From Kocuria marina (GTDB lineage Bacteria > Actinomycetota > Actinomycetes > Actinomycetales > Micrococcaceae): a stretch of DNA of 64,000 nt. Positions 8,063 through 17,320 of the stretch are shown in pieces. The notes below the pieces were generated by a model. The model was not told the DNA's origin, did not search any database, and was given only the letters and a program-made list of their open reading frames with translations. The stretch spans positions 1-64,000 of the forward strand of contig NZ_JROM01000039.1 of NCBI RefSeq assembly GCF_000786655.1. Reading direction: 5' to 3'. Both the position numbers and the translations under genes were made by a program. The number at the start of each line of letters is the position of its first letter. The first letter of the stretch is position 1.

Positions 8063-8248
8063 TCAGGGCCGCGGCAAAATCGTGTCTTACTACTACAGCC
8101 GCGCGCGTGAAGGGGTTAGTCCCGGGGACCGTAGGCCCATCAGGTGACATGTGATCTGACATGTTCACGGAGGGGCGGGGATATGGAGAGGTACCCGGGA
8201 TGAAGGTCGGATGGGCAGCCTGCAAGGAAAGTCTTTACATAAGGCCGG

Positions 8249-8665
8249 TTATCGGCCCCGAGGCGGGGGCCTTTGAAGGGGGGTGTGCACCCCGATCCCA
8301 GCCCCTTGATAACCCATGTCGGCTAAAGTCGGCAAACCCTTAGCGGCGACCGGGTACGGGGCGCCCAAGCAGTGGGCCCGGGCTGCGGTGATGTCGTGGG
8401 TGGAGCCGGGTTCTACCGGGGAGGTCCACAGCGGGAAGCCGGTGGAGTCGGCGATGACTTGGACATTATCGCCGAATCTCTTGTGCTTACCCGAGTACCA
8501 GGCGTGATCACCGGCCTCCGTCCGTTCGGCGACCCGATCGGTGGGAATCAACGTGCCCCCCTCAAGCGTCACGTAGGGCAGATGATCGTCCTGTGCCTTG
8601 GCCAGAGCCTCGTGCAGCTCGGTGCCTGGGCGGCCGCCTTCACCCAGCAGGATGTCACCAACCAC
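8249..8665 (-). pseudogene. IS5-type DDE transposase remnant
   Basis: About 138 codons resembling the middle of an IS5/HARBI1-like transposase. Recognisable blocks are GRPGTELHEAL, a GGTLIPTDR strand, the SGKHKRFGDNVQVIAD strand, PVEPGSTHDITAAR and LADMGYQGAG. These are the usual core of a DDE_Tnp_4-type nuclease. The N-terminal helix-turn-helix is missing, and the reading frame ends early in a Pro/Arg tail (PPPRGR) before the region that should carry the last acidic residue. No terminal inverted repeats or target duplications were found around it. It is a non-functional relic that marks past IS activity at the edge of the accessory block. Confidence 0.8.
8254..8274 (+). terminator. Possible terminator downstream of the dehydrogenase
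   Basis: GGCCCC (8254-8259) pairs with GGGGCC within 8265-8271, followed by TTTG. It lies 190 bases after the dehydrogenase stop and overlaps the end of the transposase remnant, so its assignment is tentative. The 8063-8248 gap holds nothing else that I can name. Confidence 0.35.
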
Positions 8666-8697
8666 GACCGCGCCGGCACGTGGAAACGCCCATGAAA

Positions 8698-8732
8698 AAC
8701 CCCGCGCCCACCTGGTCAGCGGTGACGCGGGG
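8698..8732 (-). terminator. Rho-independent terminator of the two-component operon
   Basis: Read on the minus strand, CCCCGCG (8732-8726) and its complement (8706-8700), extended by GGTG/CACC, form a hairpin followed by GTTTTTC. It lies 36 bases past the stop of the DUF4097-like gene. Confidence 0.85.
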
Positions 8733-8770
8733 CGTCCGCTCCCGGACCCGTACGCCCGGGAGTGAGAGTC

Positions 8771-9952
8771 TCAGTTCCCGCCGGCGGGGGACGGTGTGGC
8801 GGATCCCGTGGGGGATGCCGTGGCCGCATCCGTTGCACGGTCGATGTGCTGTTTCGACTCCGTCGCCCGCTCGGAAGACCGAGGCGCCTCCCCGTACTCG
8901 CGGGCCACTTCGTCCCACCCCTGGCTCCACTCCCGCATGTAGGAGTAGTCATTGACGCCCACCGGCGTACCCGACACGAACAAGCACGGCCGGCCCTCGG
9001 GGGCTGCGGCGCACACCGTGTCCGCGCTGACCTCGGACGGCTGCGCGGCGTCGTCGCCCGTAGAGTCCGGAGAGGTGGGCGCACCCGAGGAACGAGCCCC
9101 ACCCGGCCGTTCGTTGGACCCCGGCGTCGTGGTCACGGGGTGCCGCGGGTCCGCGACGTCGCGCTGGCTGTCCTGCGGGTACCAGTAGTCGGCGGCGGGC
9201 ATCGAGATCCCGTAAACCCCGCTGGTCGCGGTGACCGAGGTGCGCTGAGGAGCCGGGCCCCGCACGTTCACGAGCGCCCCACCCTGGTTGGTGTGTGCGT
9301 CCAACCGGTTCTTCACGCTGACCCCGTCCAGGAGCACCTGACCCGTGGTGGCGTGGGCGTCGAACACAGCGGCCTCCACGTCCGTGGCGCTGATGGACCC
9401 CAGATCGGTCCTCGCCCGCACGTCCCGATACGTGCCGTTCACGTGCACCGCTCCCGTGCCGCTCTTGAGGTCAAGCGAGGTGCGCGGGCCGTCCTGAGGA
9501 ACGGTGATACTGACGCTCTGCACGCCGGAACCCCATTGAGAGGGCCGGCCGGGCATATCCAGCTGCAGCACGCCGTCGCGAACGGATGGGATGACGCCGC
9601 GCTCGGACAAGGACCATCCGGATTCGTGCCACTGCACTTGGACACGATCAACGGTCGGGCTCGTGTTCACGCTGACCATGCCCGAGGGGGCGTCGATCCG
9701 GATCCGTTCCACGTCCGACGACGCCGTCCACGAACCGTCCCGCTCCTGCGTCATGGCCACCGCGGTGGCGGTTCCGGCCCCGCCGAGCAGCAGGGCGAGG
9801 GCACCCACACCGCCCACCACGGCGGTCGCGGTGTTCCAGGCGCGGCGCTCACCGCGCCCCACGGGACGGTCGTTCCGAGGATCAGGCAGGTCCCGGGGGC
9901 CGGCTGCGTTGTGAGGATCGGGCGTGGGATGCGAGGGATTCTGATTGCTCAT
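8771..9952 (-). CDS. Single-pass membrane protein with DUF4097-like beta-solenoid domain
   Basis: A 393-residue protein. Residues 1-37 are Pro/Arg-rich and cytoplasmic, about 40-66 form one hydrophobic segment (ATAVVGGVGALALLLGGAG), and the rest is extracellular. The extracellular part has short Gly/Val/Asp-rich beta repeats (SGTGAVHVNGTYRDVRARTDLGS) like the DUF4097/DUF4098 putative adhesin fold. A Pro/Ser/Thr linker and a C-terminal segment with two Cys (VCAAAPEGRPC) follow. It begins 8 bases after the response regulator stop, so it is the third gene of a histidine kinase-regulator-DUF4097 operon and is probably a target or sensor partner in envelope-stress signalling. No enzymatic motif is seen. 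Confidence 0.75.
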   Translation of the reverse strand: MSNQNPSHPTPDPHNAAGPRDLPDPRNDRPVGRGERRAWNTATAVVGGVGALALLLGGAGTATAVAMTQERDGSWTASSDVERIRIDAPSGMVSVNTSPTVDRVQVQWHESGWSLSERGVIPSVRDGVLQLDMPGRPSQWGSGVQSVSITVPQDGPRTSLDLKSGTGAVHVNGTYRDVRARTDLGSISATDVEAAVFDAHATTGQVLLDGVSVKNRLDAHTNQGGALVNVRGPAPQRTSVTATSGVYGISMPAADYWYPQDSQRDVADPRHPVTTTPGSNERPGGARSSGAPTSPDSTGDDAAQPSEVSADTVCAAAPEGRPCLFVSGTPVGVNDYSYMREWSQGWDEVAREYGEAPRSSERATESKQHIDRATDAATASPTGSATPSPAGGN

Positions 9953-9960
9953 GAGATGTC

Positions 9961-10617
9961 CTAAAGAGAGTGGTCCGAATAGCCCAGGTACTTGAGAACG
10001 GCCAGAACCCTGCGGTTGCCGGTCTCGGAGGTGACGCCCAGCTTGGCGAAGATCGAGCCGATGTGTTTCTCCACGGCCGATTCGGTGAGGTAGAGGTTCG
10101 TGGCAATGGATGCGTTGGACAGCCCCTGCGCCATGAGCGACAGGACCTCACGTTCGCGCGGTGACAGCAGTTCCATGTCCTCCCGGCGCCGCGAGCGCAC
10201 CAGGATCTGGGTGAGCACCTCCGGGTCCAGCACGGTCCCGCCCGAGCCCACGGTCTGCACGGATTCCAGGAACTGGTCCACGTCCGCCACGCGGTCCTTG
10301 AGCAGGTAGCCCAGCCCCTCCCGGCGGGACGCAATGAGCTCGGACGCGTAGCGCTCCTCCACATACTGGGACAGCACCAGCACGGCCACGCCGGGGTGGC
10401 TCGAGCGGATCAGCACCGCGGCGCGGATCCCCTCGTCGGTGAAGGTGGGTGGCAGTCGCACGTCCACGAGCGCGAAGTCCGGCCGGTGCTCCTCCACGGC
10501 CCGCACGAGTCCCTCGGCGGTGTCCGTCTCGGCCACGATCTCGTGCCCCGCGTCCGTGAGCAGGCGGACCAGTCCGGCGCGCAGCAGCACGGCGTCCTCG
10601 GCGATCACGATGCGCAT
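9961..10617 (-). CDS. NarL/LuxR-type response regulator
   Basis: A 218-residue response regulator. The receiver domain (1-120) begins MRIVIAEDA with the acidic pair; the phosphoacceptor Asp lies in FALVDVRLPP, and the conserved Lys in YLLKD. The C-terminal LuxR-type helix-turn-helix is at about 150-210 (LSPREREVLSLMAQG). The ATG at 10615-10617 is one base away from the kinase stop codon, indicating translational coupling. It should be phosphorylated by the upstream kinase and control, among others, its own operon, which includes the DUF4097-like protein. Confidence 0.93.
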   Translation of the reverse strand: MRIVIAEDAVLLRAGLVRLLTDAGHEIVAETDTAEGLVRAVEEHRPDFALVDVRLPPTFTDEGIRAAVLIRSSHPGVAVLVLSQYVEERYASELIASRREGLGYLLKDRVADVDQFLESVQTVGSGGTVLDPEVLTQILVRSRRREDMELLSPREREVLSLMAQGLSNASIATNLYLTESAVEKHIGSIFAKLGVTSETGNRRVLAVLKYLGYSDHSL

Positions 10618-10618
10618 C

Positions 10619-12283
10619 TCAGTTCCCCCGTCCGTGCTGCCCGGCGGGCGACGACGCCGCTCCGCCCGTTCCCGCCCCCGCCGCACCGTGCGCGGTCGGA
10701 CCGGTTCCGGGCGCGGCGTGGACCCCGCCGACGTGGCCGGGGTGAGGGGTGTAGGCGGTGCCGGACGCGCGCGGGGCGCTGTGCGTCGTCGTCGGAGGAA
10801 CACCCGTGAGGGGCAGCTCCACGATGACCTCGGTGGGCCCGCCTGCGGGCGAGTTCACGAAGAACCTGCCCCCGGCCGAGCGGATCCGGTCCTGGATCCC
10901 GGAGAGCCCGCCCCCGGGGACCACGTGGGCGCCGCCGCGGCCGAAGTCGCGCACACCGGCGACCACGATGTTCGTGCCCGGTGCGGCGCCGTCCTGGATG
11001 GACACTGCGACGTCCGCAGAGCGCGCCCCCGAGTACTTGATCGCGTTGCTGAGGCTCTCGGAGACCGCGAAGTAGATGGCCGCCTCCGTGCGCGGCTGCA
11101 ACCGGGGGACGTTCACGGAGACATCCACGGGGAAGGGTGCCTGGGCGGCGACGGCGGACAGAGCGGCGTCGAGCCCCCGATCCTCCAGCACGGCGGGGTG
11201 GAACCCGCGGGCAAGCCGACGCAGCTCGGTGATCGCGGCCTTGGTGGTGCTGTGCGCCTCCGCCACGAGCTCCTTGGCCGCGGCGGGATCCGTGTCGATG
11301 CGCGAACCGGCCATCGAGAGGTTCATGGCGACCGAGACCAACTGGGGCTGGACGCCGTCGTGCAGATCGCGTTCGATGCGCGAGCGCTCGGTCTCCGCAC
11401 CGCGTACCGCGGACTCCTTGGCGGCGGTCTCGTACTCGGCGAGGCGCTGCAGCTCGTCCGCTTCACGGCGCAGTCGCGCGGCCTCGCTCAGCCGCAACAG
11501 CCCAGCGGACAGACCGCGGTGAGCCAAGGTGAGCAGCACCGCGAGCATGATGCTCAGCAGCACGCCTGCGACACCCAGCATCGGGAGCGTCCAGCGCGGG
11601 GTGCTCTGCAGCGCGGGCCACAGCACCGAGGATTCGGGGGCGAACCACGGCGCGAAGGTCAGCACGAGGGCCGCGCTACCCACCACGAAGGGCAACAGCA
11701 TGAGCCAGCCCAGCGCGCACGTGAGCGCCACGTGGAGCATGCCGAGCCACAGGGACCCGTCGCTCGCGTCCAGCCACCACTGGTGCGGGACCCGCACCCA
11801 GTCGGTATACGGGCTGCGGCGGCGCTGGGGGTCCCGGATGTCCAGGCCGAACGACGACGCCGAACGCCTGCGTTCCAGCCACACCGCCCCCATCATCACG
11901 TACACGGTCGCGGCGAGGATCAGCACGCCCAGGCCCAGCGCCGGAACGGTTGCGGCTCCCACCGCGAGGAACGTGAAGATCACGACGAGCAGCACGGTGT
12001 TGAGCACCGAGTCCACCACGAGGTCCAGGGTCCCGAAGAACAGGGTTTTGAGGGAGAAGGTCCGCCACTCGCGGGGAGCGATGTGCGGCCCTTCCGGTGC
12101 CGGGCGTGCCACGGAGGCGGCCCGCGGGGGTTCCGGGCGCCCGGGAGGCGGCAGGGTCCGGGTGGTCTCAGTGTCTGCGGGTGAGGATCCGGCGGACGGA
12201 AGCGGCCGGGTGAGTTCGGTGTCCGAATGGATGGGCTCTGTGGCTTCCCACGGTGGTGTGGGATTCGAGGCTGGTGTGCTCAT
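10619..12283 (-). CDS. Sensor histidine kinase (HisKA_3 type)
   Basis: A 554-residue membrane kinase. A Pro/Thr-rich cytoplasmic N-terminus (1-75) is followed by paired hydrophobic segments at about 80-150 and a second pair at about 190-270, resembling the four-helix putative-sensor domain of actinobacterial kinases. A coiled linker (about 285-320) leads to the phosphoacceptor His in ERDLHDGVQ. The ATPase domain shows the N-box SLSNAIKYSG and the G-box GGGLSGIQDR. A Gly/Ala/Pro/His tail closes the protein. It phosphorylates the regulator encoded one base downstream. The start at 12281-12283 (MSTPASNP) is chosen as the first Met after clearly non-coding repeats. Confidence 0.9.
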   Translation of the reverse strand: MSTPASNPTPPWEATEPIHSDTELTRPLPSAGSSPADTETTRTLPPPGRPEPPRAASVARPAPEGPHIAPREWRTFSLKTLFFGTLDLVVDSVLNTVLLVVIFTFLAVGAATVPALGLGVLILAATVYVMMGAVWLERRRSASSFGLDIRDPQRRRSPYTDWVRVPHQWWLDASDGSLWLGMLHVALTCALGWLMLLPFVVGSAALVLTFAPWFAPESSVLWPALQSTPRWTLPMLGVAGVLLSIMLAVLLTLAHRGLSAGLLRLSEAARLRREADELQRLAEYETAAKESAVRGAETERSRIERDLHDGVQPQLVSVAMNLSMAGSRIDTDPAAAKELVAEAHSTTKAAITELRRLARGFHPAVLEDRGLDAALSAVAAQAPFPVDVSVNVPRLQPRTEAAIYFAVSESLSNAIKYSGARSADVAVSIQDGAAPGTNIVVAGVRDFGRGGAHVVPGGGLSGIQDRIRSAGGRFFVNSPAGGPTEVIVELPLTGVPPTTTHSAPRASGTAYTPHPGHVGGVHAAPGTGPTAHGAAGAGTGGAASSPAGQHGRGN

Positions 12284-12388
12284 GGCCTCCACGCTACGGA
12301 CACCCCCGTGGATCCCGCGCCAGAGCTGGCCACCGAGTCGGGGTGGGGTTTTCCGCACCCCCGGGTTGCGGGATGTGGTCTGCGGGGC

Positions 12389-12445
12389 GCCTGCTACGTG
12401 TTGCGGGGTGGGTGCTGCAGGGTGCCTGCTACGTGCTGCGGGGTG
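12389..12445. repeat. Two-unit direct repeat in the kinase/acyltransferase gap
   Basis: A 22-base unit beginning GCCTGCTACGTG occurs at 12389-12410 and 12424-12445 with one difference (period 35). It lies in the 294-bp non-coding gap between the divergent kinase and acyltransferase genes. I see no function; it could be local slippage or part of a regulatory array. Confidence 0.6.
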
Positions 12446-12577
12446 CGGCGTCCGTTCCGCGAGTGCGCGTCTCGTGAGGCGCCAGGTGCGTCCCATCCTG
12501 GTGCCGCGGCGGCGCGGATGATCCACATGTGCGCGCCCGCCCGGGGTTCCGCGTTCGCGCGCCCTACAGTGTGTGCC

Positions 12578-13918
12578 ATGAACGACGACGTCCGCGCCCT
12601 CGGGCGGCCCACCGCCGTTTCCGTCCCCGCGGGGGACTTCCAACGCGACCCCGCCGTGGACGTCGCCCGCGTGGGGTGCGTGATCACCGTGGTGTGCAGT
12701 CACATCCTCATGGTCACCCTCACGGCGGATCCCGCCACCGGGGAGATCCGCTCTGTCCTGGTCCCCACCCAGCAGTCCTGGTACTGGTGGGCCACGTGGT
12801 TCCTGCAGATCATGCCCCTGTTCTTCGTGGTGGGCGGGACGGCCACGGTGGGGGCGTGGCGGCGTCGTCGGGCCCGGGCAATGGCGCGGGGCGAGTACGT
12901 GCGGGAACGCACGCTGCGGCTGATCCAACCCGCGGCCGTGCTGTGGTGTGTGCTCGCCCTCGGCGCGGGGACCGCGGTGGCCGCGGGGGTCGGGATCGAG
13001 CTCGTGACGTTCGCGCTGTCCGGTGTGGGGATGGCGTTGTGGTTCCTGGCGGCCTACCTCATCTGCCAGGGATTGGCGCCGCTGTTCGTGGACCTGCACG
13101 AACGCATGGGGTGGGTGTGGTGCTGGTTCCTGTTCTCGTGCGCGGTGGCCGTGGACCTGCTGCGCCTGGCCACCGAGTGGCAGTGGCTGGGGCTGCTCAA
13201 CATGGTGTTCGTGTGGCCGCTCATCCAGCAGTTCGGCTTCTTCCGTGCGGACGGGTGGTTCGCGGCGCGGCGTCGAGCGGTGCTCGTGGCGCTCGCCGCG
13301 GGATGCTACGCCGTGTCCGGGGTGTGCGTGGCCTCCGGGTCCTACGCTCCGGACATGCTCACCAACCTCAATCCGCCCACGGTGTGCATGGTGCTGCTGG
13401 GCTTCGCTCAGGCGTGCCTGCTGGAGGTGTTCTCCCCACTGCTGCGGTGGGCCATGCACTCCCGGGTGGTCCGCGCGGTGGTGTACGTGGTGGGCACGCG
13501 AGCACTGACCATCTACCTGTGGCACCTGCCCGTGGTGGTGGCGGTCATGGCGGTGGGGTTCTTCGCCGTGGGCTACGACCCCGTCCCCGGTTCCGCCGAC
13601 TGGTGGTGGCTGCGGATTCCCTTGACCGTCCTGTGTTGGGCGGTGGTGCTCGTGGTGGCCACGGTATTGCGGCGGCTCGAGTCCTCATCCACGGCACCGT
13701 GGGGCGCCCGCCCCATCCGGTTGTCCAATACCGCCGTGGTCGTGGCACTCGTGTGTGCCGTGGTGCCGCCGTTGTGGGAGATCGTCACACTGCTCACGGT
13801 GCCGTTGACGGTGGCCGGCGCCGTGGGAGCGGTGGCCGCGGTGGTGCTGCTGCGCAGTGGCCGCGTCCCCTTGCGGGCCGAGCGGGCCGAGACAGCGCCC
13901 ACTTCCCAGGCCCGCTGA
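12578..13918 (+). CDS. Acyltransferase-3 family membrane protein
   Basis: A 446-residue integral membrane protein with about ten hydrophobic segments. The early block VDVARVGCVITVVCSHILM corresponds to the family's R-x10-H motif (here Arg and the conserved His), and a later IYLWHLPVVV block is typical of the C-terminal part of acyltransferase-3 proteins. These transfer acyl groups to extracytoplasmic carbohydrates, lipids or peptidoglycan. The start at 12578 follows a TACAGT element by 7 bases, which suggests a leaderless transcript. It is a single-gene unit; its 3' flank holds a palindromic repeat element. The substrate cannot be told. Confidence 0.85.
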   Translation: MNDDVRALGRPTAVSVPAGDFQRDPAVDVARVGCVITVVCSHILMVTLTADPATGEIRSVLVPTQQSWYWWATWFLQIMPLFFVVGGTATVGAWRRRRARAMARGEYVRERTLRLIQPAAVLWCVLALGAGTAVAAGVGIELVTFALSGVGMALWFLAAYLICQGLAPLFVDLHERMGWVWCWFLFSCAVAVDLLRLATEWQWLGLLNMVFVWPLIQQFGFFRADGWFAARRRAVLVALAAGCYAVSGVCVASGSYAPDMLTNLNPPTVCMVLLGFAQACLLEVFSPLLRWAMHSRVVRAVVYVVGTRALTIYLWHLPVVVAVMAVGFFAVGYDPVPGSADWWWLRIPLTVLCWAVVLVVATVLRRLESSSTAPWGARPIRLSNTAVVVALVCAVVPPLWEIVTLLTVPLTVAGAVGAVAAVVLLRSGRVPLRAERAETAPTSQAR

Positions 13919-13946
13919 GGCCACACGGCTTTAGCGCTGGACACTG

Positions 13947-14075
13947 TGAGGCACGCTGAGGCCACGCGGCGAATTGTGGGCAGGCGGAGGCCACATGGGG
14001 TGGAGTGAAGTGGCTTCCACGCGACCAGAAATTACGCCATGGCCTCGGAGGGCCTGAGAGTTACGCCTCGGCACG
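13947..14075. repeat. Palindromic intergenic repeat element, copy A
   Basis: TGAGGCAC at 13947 is followed 11 bases later by GAGGCCACGCGGCG, then GAAGTGGCTTCCAC around 14007-14020 and CTGAGAGT near 14054. The same ordered blocks, with the same 11-base spacing of the first two, occur at 35969 and 41799. Copy A lies between convergent genes (acyltransferase and monooxygenase). It is the most diverged of the three. Confidence 0.4.
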
Positions 14076-14095
14076 GGAGCCCCGCCGGAAGAGGC

Positions 14096-16612
14096 TCACC
14101 CCTCCCGCGGATCCCCCAGGTGGTCGATGACCAGTTCGAACAACCGCGGGACCACCATGGGGTGCACCTGGTGGCCCATCCCGGGGATCCGGACGAAGCG
14201 CGCATGGGGGATGACCTCGGCCGTGGCGGGGCCGCCGTCCGGGCGCACGATCTTGTCCTTGTCCCCGTGGATCACCAGCGTGGGGGCGGTGATCCGGGAC
14301 AGCACCTCCGTGCGGTCCCCGGATGAGCGGATCGCCCCGATCTGACGGCGCATCGCCTCGGCCTCACCTCGCGGATCCAGGCTGCGGTCCCAGTGGGTTG
14401 CGGCGAGTTGACGTTCGTACGCCACGTCCACGGGGAACCCCGGACCGGCCAGGTGGTGGGACATGACCAGTCGCCCCCGGATGTACATGTCCCGGGTCTT
14501 CGCCCCGGGGAACATGAGCAACGCCGCGGTGGAGGTCGCGGCCGTCCCCACGGACGGATTGCCCGTGGTGGAGCACAGGGAAATGAGTCGCCGCACCAGC
14601 TCGGGGTGGTGGCCCGCCAACGACTGGGCGATCATCCCACCGAGTGAGAACCCCATGACATCCGCTCGCTCGACCCCCAGCGCCCGTAGGGTGTCCGCGA
14701 CGTCCTCGGACATGTCCTCCACGGAGTACTGCCCCTCCGGCAGGGGCCCGCGCAGCAACCGGCGGGCCGAAGGGGGCGTGGAGGTCACCCGGAAGGAACG
14801 GCCCACGTCCCGGTTGTCCAGGCGGATCACCCGGTACCCGCGATCCGCGAGGGCATGGACGAAGGACATGGGCCACGTGGCCAGGTCGAACGCGAGCCCG
14901 GTGATCAACACGAGCGGCGCCCCGTCGGACGGCCCGTCCAGGCGCACGCAGATGAAGCGGTCATCATCCAACCGCACCGTGCGTTCCTCACCGCTCTCAC
15001 CGGGGCCCGTGAGCAGGGCGGGCAGCTGCTCGGGAACGGGAGCGGCGGCGTCGTCGAACCGCAGGAATCGATCCACGACCGGCTTACGCAACAACTGACG
15101 CCGGTCATCGAAGTAGTTCATGGCCATCCGCCACGGCGCCGTGTCCCCCTGGCGGGGCAGCTGGTCGAGGGAGCGTTGGACGTAGCCGGCGTCGAAGTCC
15201 AGCAACGGGCGCGTGCGCAGACCCTCGGGTGCGACCGGGCGCACGGACGCCGCGCCCACGGAGTCCGTGTGCGCGATCAACCGGGACAGCCAGTCCGCCA
15301 CGAGTCCGATCTTCAGCGTCCACGACCCGTTCGTGTACCCAATCGCGAAGGCCAGGTTGGGCACGTCGCTCAGCATGGCGCCGCGGTAGGCGATCCGCTC
15401 GGGGAGGTTCACGGGTCGCCCGTCCACGCTCAAGCGCGCGCCGCCGAACATGAGCAGGTCGAAGCCCGTGGCGCTCACGACGACGTCCGCCGCCACCCGC
15501 CGCCCGTCCGTCAGGACGAGGCCGTCCGCGTCGAAACGGTCGATGCCCGCGGTCACGATATGGGCGTTGGGTTCGTGCAACGCGGCGAAGAAATCCCCGT
15601 TGGGCGCCACGCACAGCCGTTGGTCCCACGGGTCGTACGGCGGGGTGAAGTGCTCCCGGACGGAGACGTCCGCAGGGAGGCGACGGCGGTTCACGGCCGC
15701 GATTCCCGCTCGCACCACGCGCGGCGCGGCCTTGCTCGCCACCCACAGTGCTCTCTGCCCCGCGGCCATGAGCGGGCGCAGCACTCGCGCCGCCCGTGCC
15801 CTGCCGAGCGCCATGAACAGCACCTTCTCGGCCACGCCGGGGGAGGGTAGGGGCAGGATGTACGACGGCGTCCGCTGCACCATCGTGGTCTCGGCACCCC
15901 GCGTGACGAGCTCGGGCAGCAGGGTCACCGCGGTGGCCCCGCTGCCGATCACGGCGACCTTCTTGCCCCGGACGTCCAGGTCCTCGGGCCAGAACTGGGG
16001 ATGCACGAGCTGGCCCCTGAACCCCTCGACCCCCGCGAAGTCCGGGATGTGGGGACGGTCGTAGCCGTAGTACCCGGTGGCCACGAACACCCACGTGGCG
16101 GTGATCGGCTGGGTCTCGCCGGTGCCGATGGGTTCGGGCCGCGGGCCATCAACCGAGTGCCCGGGTGCGCCGCCGCCGACGTCGCTCGGAGCCGCCCCCG
16201 CGCGGGGTTCGGGTGGCGCGGTGCGCTCGACCGTCACGGTCCAGTGGCTGGTCCCGGAGGACCAATCCGCGGCGGTGACGCGCCGGTGGTAGTGGATGAG
16301 CTTGTCAACCCCGGAGGCGCGAGCGGTGTCGCGGATGTAGTCCAGGATCGCGGAGCCCTCCGCGATGGGGTTCTGTCGGGTCCACGGGCGGAAGTCGTAG
16401 CCGTAGGTGTAGAGGTCCGAGTCGGAGCGGACCCCCGGGTATCGGAAGAGATCCCACGTGCCACCGGAGTTCCCGCGGGACTCGAGCACCGTGATGCTCT
16501 TGCCGGGATGTTCGTGGCGGAGTTTGCAGGCCGCCCCGATCCCGCTGAGGCCGGCCCCGATGATCAGGATGTCGGTGTGCTCGGGCAGCGCTGCGCCGGC
16601 GTGCTCGCTCAT
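14096..16612 (-). CDS. Baeyer-Villiger monooxygenase fused to alpha/beta-hydrolase
   Basis: An 838-residue two-domain enzyme. Residues 1-500 are an FAD/NADPH monooxygenase: FAD-binding IIGAGLSGIG near residue 20, the Baeyer-Villiger fingerprint FRGQLVHPQFWP near 198, then the NADPH-binding VIGSGATAV. This half resembles EthA-type enzymes. Residues about 545-838 are an alpha/beta-hydrolase with the complete triad in sight: nucleophile Ser656 in GFSLGG, acid in HGDKDKIV and His in GMGHQVH. The first half should insert oxygen next to a ketone to give an ester or lactone, and the second should hydrolyse it, so the fusion would cleave ketones in one polypeptide. The start at 16612 follows TACGAT by 6 bases (probable leaderless start). 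It is divergent from the phospholipase gene. Confidence 0.9.
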   Translation of the reverse strand: MSEHAGAALPEHTDILIIGAGLSGIGAACKLRHEHPGKSITVLESRGNSGGTWDLFRYPGVRSDSDLYTYGYDFRPWTRQNPIAEGSAILDYIRDTARASGVDKLIHYHRRVTAADWSSGTSHWTVTVERTAPPEPRAGAAPSDVGGGAPGHSVDGPRPEPIGTGETQPITATWVFVATGYYGYDRPHIPDFAGVEGFRGQLVHPQFWPEDLDVRGKKVAVIGSGATAVTLLPELVTRGAETTMVQRTPSYILPLPSPGVAEKVLFMALGRARAARVLRPLMAAGQRALWVASKAAPRVVRAGIAAVNRRRLPADVSVREHFTPPYDPWDQRLCVAPNGDFFAALHEPNAHIVTAGIDRFDADGLVLTDGRRVAADVVVSATGFDLLMFGGARLSVDGRPVNLPERIAYRGAMLSDVPNLAFAIGYTNGSWTLKIGLVADWLSRLIAHTDSVGAASVRPVAPEGLRTRPLLDFDAGYVQRSLDQLPRQGDTAPWRMAMNYFDDRRQLLRKPVVDRFLRFDDAAAPVPEQLPALLTGPGESGEERTVRLDDDRFICVRLDGPSDGAPLVLITGLAFDLATWPMSFVHALADRGYRVIRLDNRDVGRSFRVTSTPPSARRLLRGPLPEGQYSVEDMSEDVADTLRALGVERADVMGFSLGGMIAQSLAGHHPELVRRLISLCSTTGNPSVGTAATSTAALLMFPGAKTRDMYIRGRLVMSHHLAGPGFPVDVAYERQLAATHWDRSLDPRGEAEAMRRQIGAIRSSGDRTEVLSRITAPTLVIHGDKDKIVRPDGGPATAEVIPHARFVRIPGMGHQVHPMVVPRLFELVIDHLGDPREG

Positions 16613-16740
16613 GGATTCATCGTATGGTCCTCGCGGGCACCGCACGCGCTACCCCGGGAAAGTGGCCGGATGGCCATTGTCCGTGGACCATGGGGTTCCT
16701 AGGCTGGGGTCCACATCATCGCCCACGCGAAAGAATCGAC

Positions 16741-17316
16741 ATGGATGCCGTAGGTGGGATGGTCCGCAGGACAGTGGGAATCACGCTCCTTGCCCTGCTG
16801 TTCCTCGCCCTGTTCGTGACGAATTCCTTCGCATCGGAGCCGGTGTCCAGGACGAGTGCGCAACCGGTGACCACGACAACGGCGGAATCGATGGGGATAT
16901 CCGCATCCGAATACGCCCGGATCGTGCGAGCAGCCAACGCCGCGGGCATCAGCGAGACGCAGGTCGCCGCGGACATCGACTACGCGACCCGGACCATGAC
17001 ACTCCACCGCTTCCCCGGGGTGGTGAGCATGAGAGCCTCGGCCCAGGTCAACGGCTGTTCGAACCCCGTGCCCGGCCATGGCTACCAGAACGCGCTGTTC
17101 AACGCCGACTGCAACGCCCACGACGTGTGCTACTTGGCCGAGGGCGACGCTGGCCGCTCCCGCGCGCAATGCGACAGCGAATTCCGCAATGCCATGAATG
17201 CCACCTGCACACGCACCTACGTGAGCACGGGCATCGAACACAAGCGCTGCATCGGCACCGCCAGTTATTACTACTGGATGGTCAGGGCATTCGGCGCACC
17301 CTATTTCAAGGGATAG
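16741..17316 (+). CDS. Secreted phospholipase A2 (prokaryotic type)
   Basis: A 191-residue exported lipase. The N-terminus has a twin-Arg-poor but basic n-region (VRRTVG), a hydrophobic core and a likely signal peptidase site after NSFA. The mature part carries the phospholipase A2 catalytic block CNAHDVCY (His-Asp dyad), preceded by GCSNPVPGHGYQN and followed by the partner helix CDSEFRNAMNATC, whose Asp completes the dyad environment. Paired Cys are consistent with disulfides outside the cell. It would release the sn-2 fatty acid from phospholipids, with Ca2+ as cofactor. The start at 16741 is the first Met in front of the signal peptide. A small membrane protein follows after 4 bases, implying one operon. 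Confidence 0.88.
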   Translation: MDAVGGMVRRTVGITLLALLFLALFVTNSFASEPVSRTSAQPVTTTTAESMGISASEYARIVRAANAAGISETQVAADIDYATRTMTLHRFPGVVSMRASAQVNGCSNPVPGHGYQNALFNADCNAHDVCYLAEGDAGRSRAQCDSEFRNAMNATCTRTYVSTGIEHKRCIGTASYYYWMVRAFGAPYFKG

Positions 17317-17320
17317 GACC

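Noticed and set aside
10439-12184. Plus-strand frame opposite the kinase and response regulator
   Set aside because: No recognisable family; the minus strand has complete histidine kinase and receiver motifs.
12284-13525. N-terminal extension of the histidine kinase frame by more than 400 codons
   Set aside because: The extension is antisense to the acyltransferase and crosses a repeat-rich gap; the kinase starts naturally at 12283.
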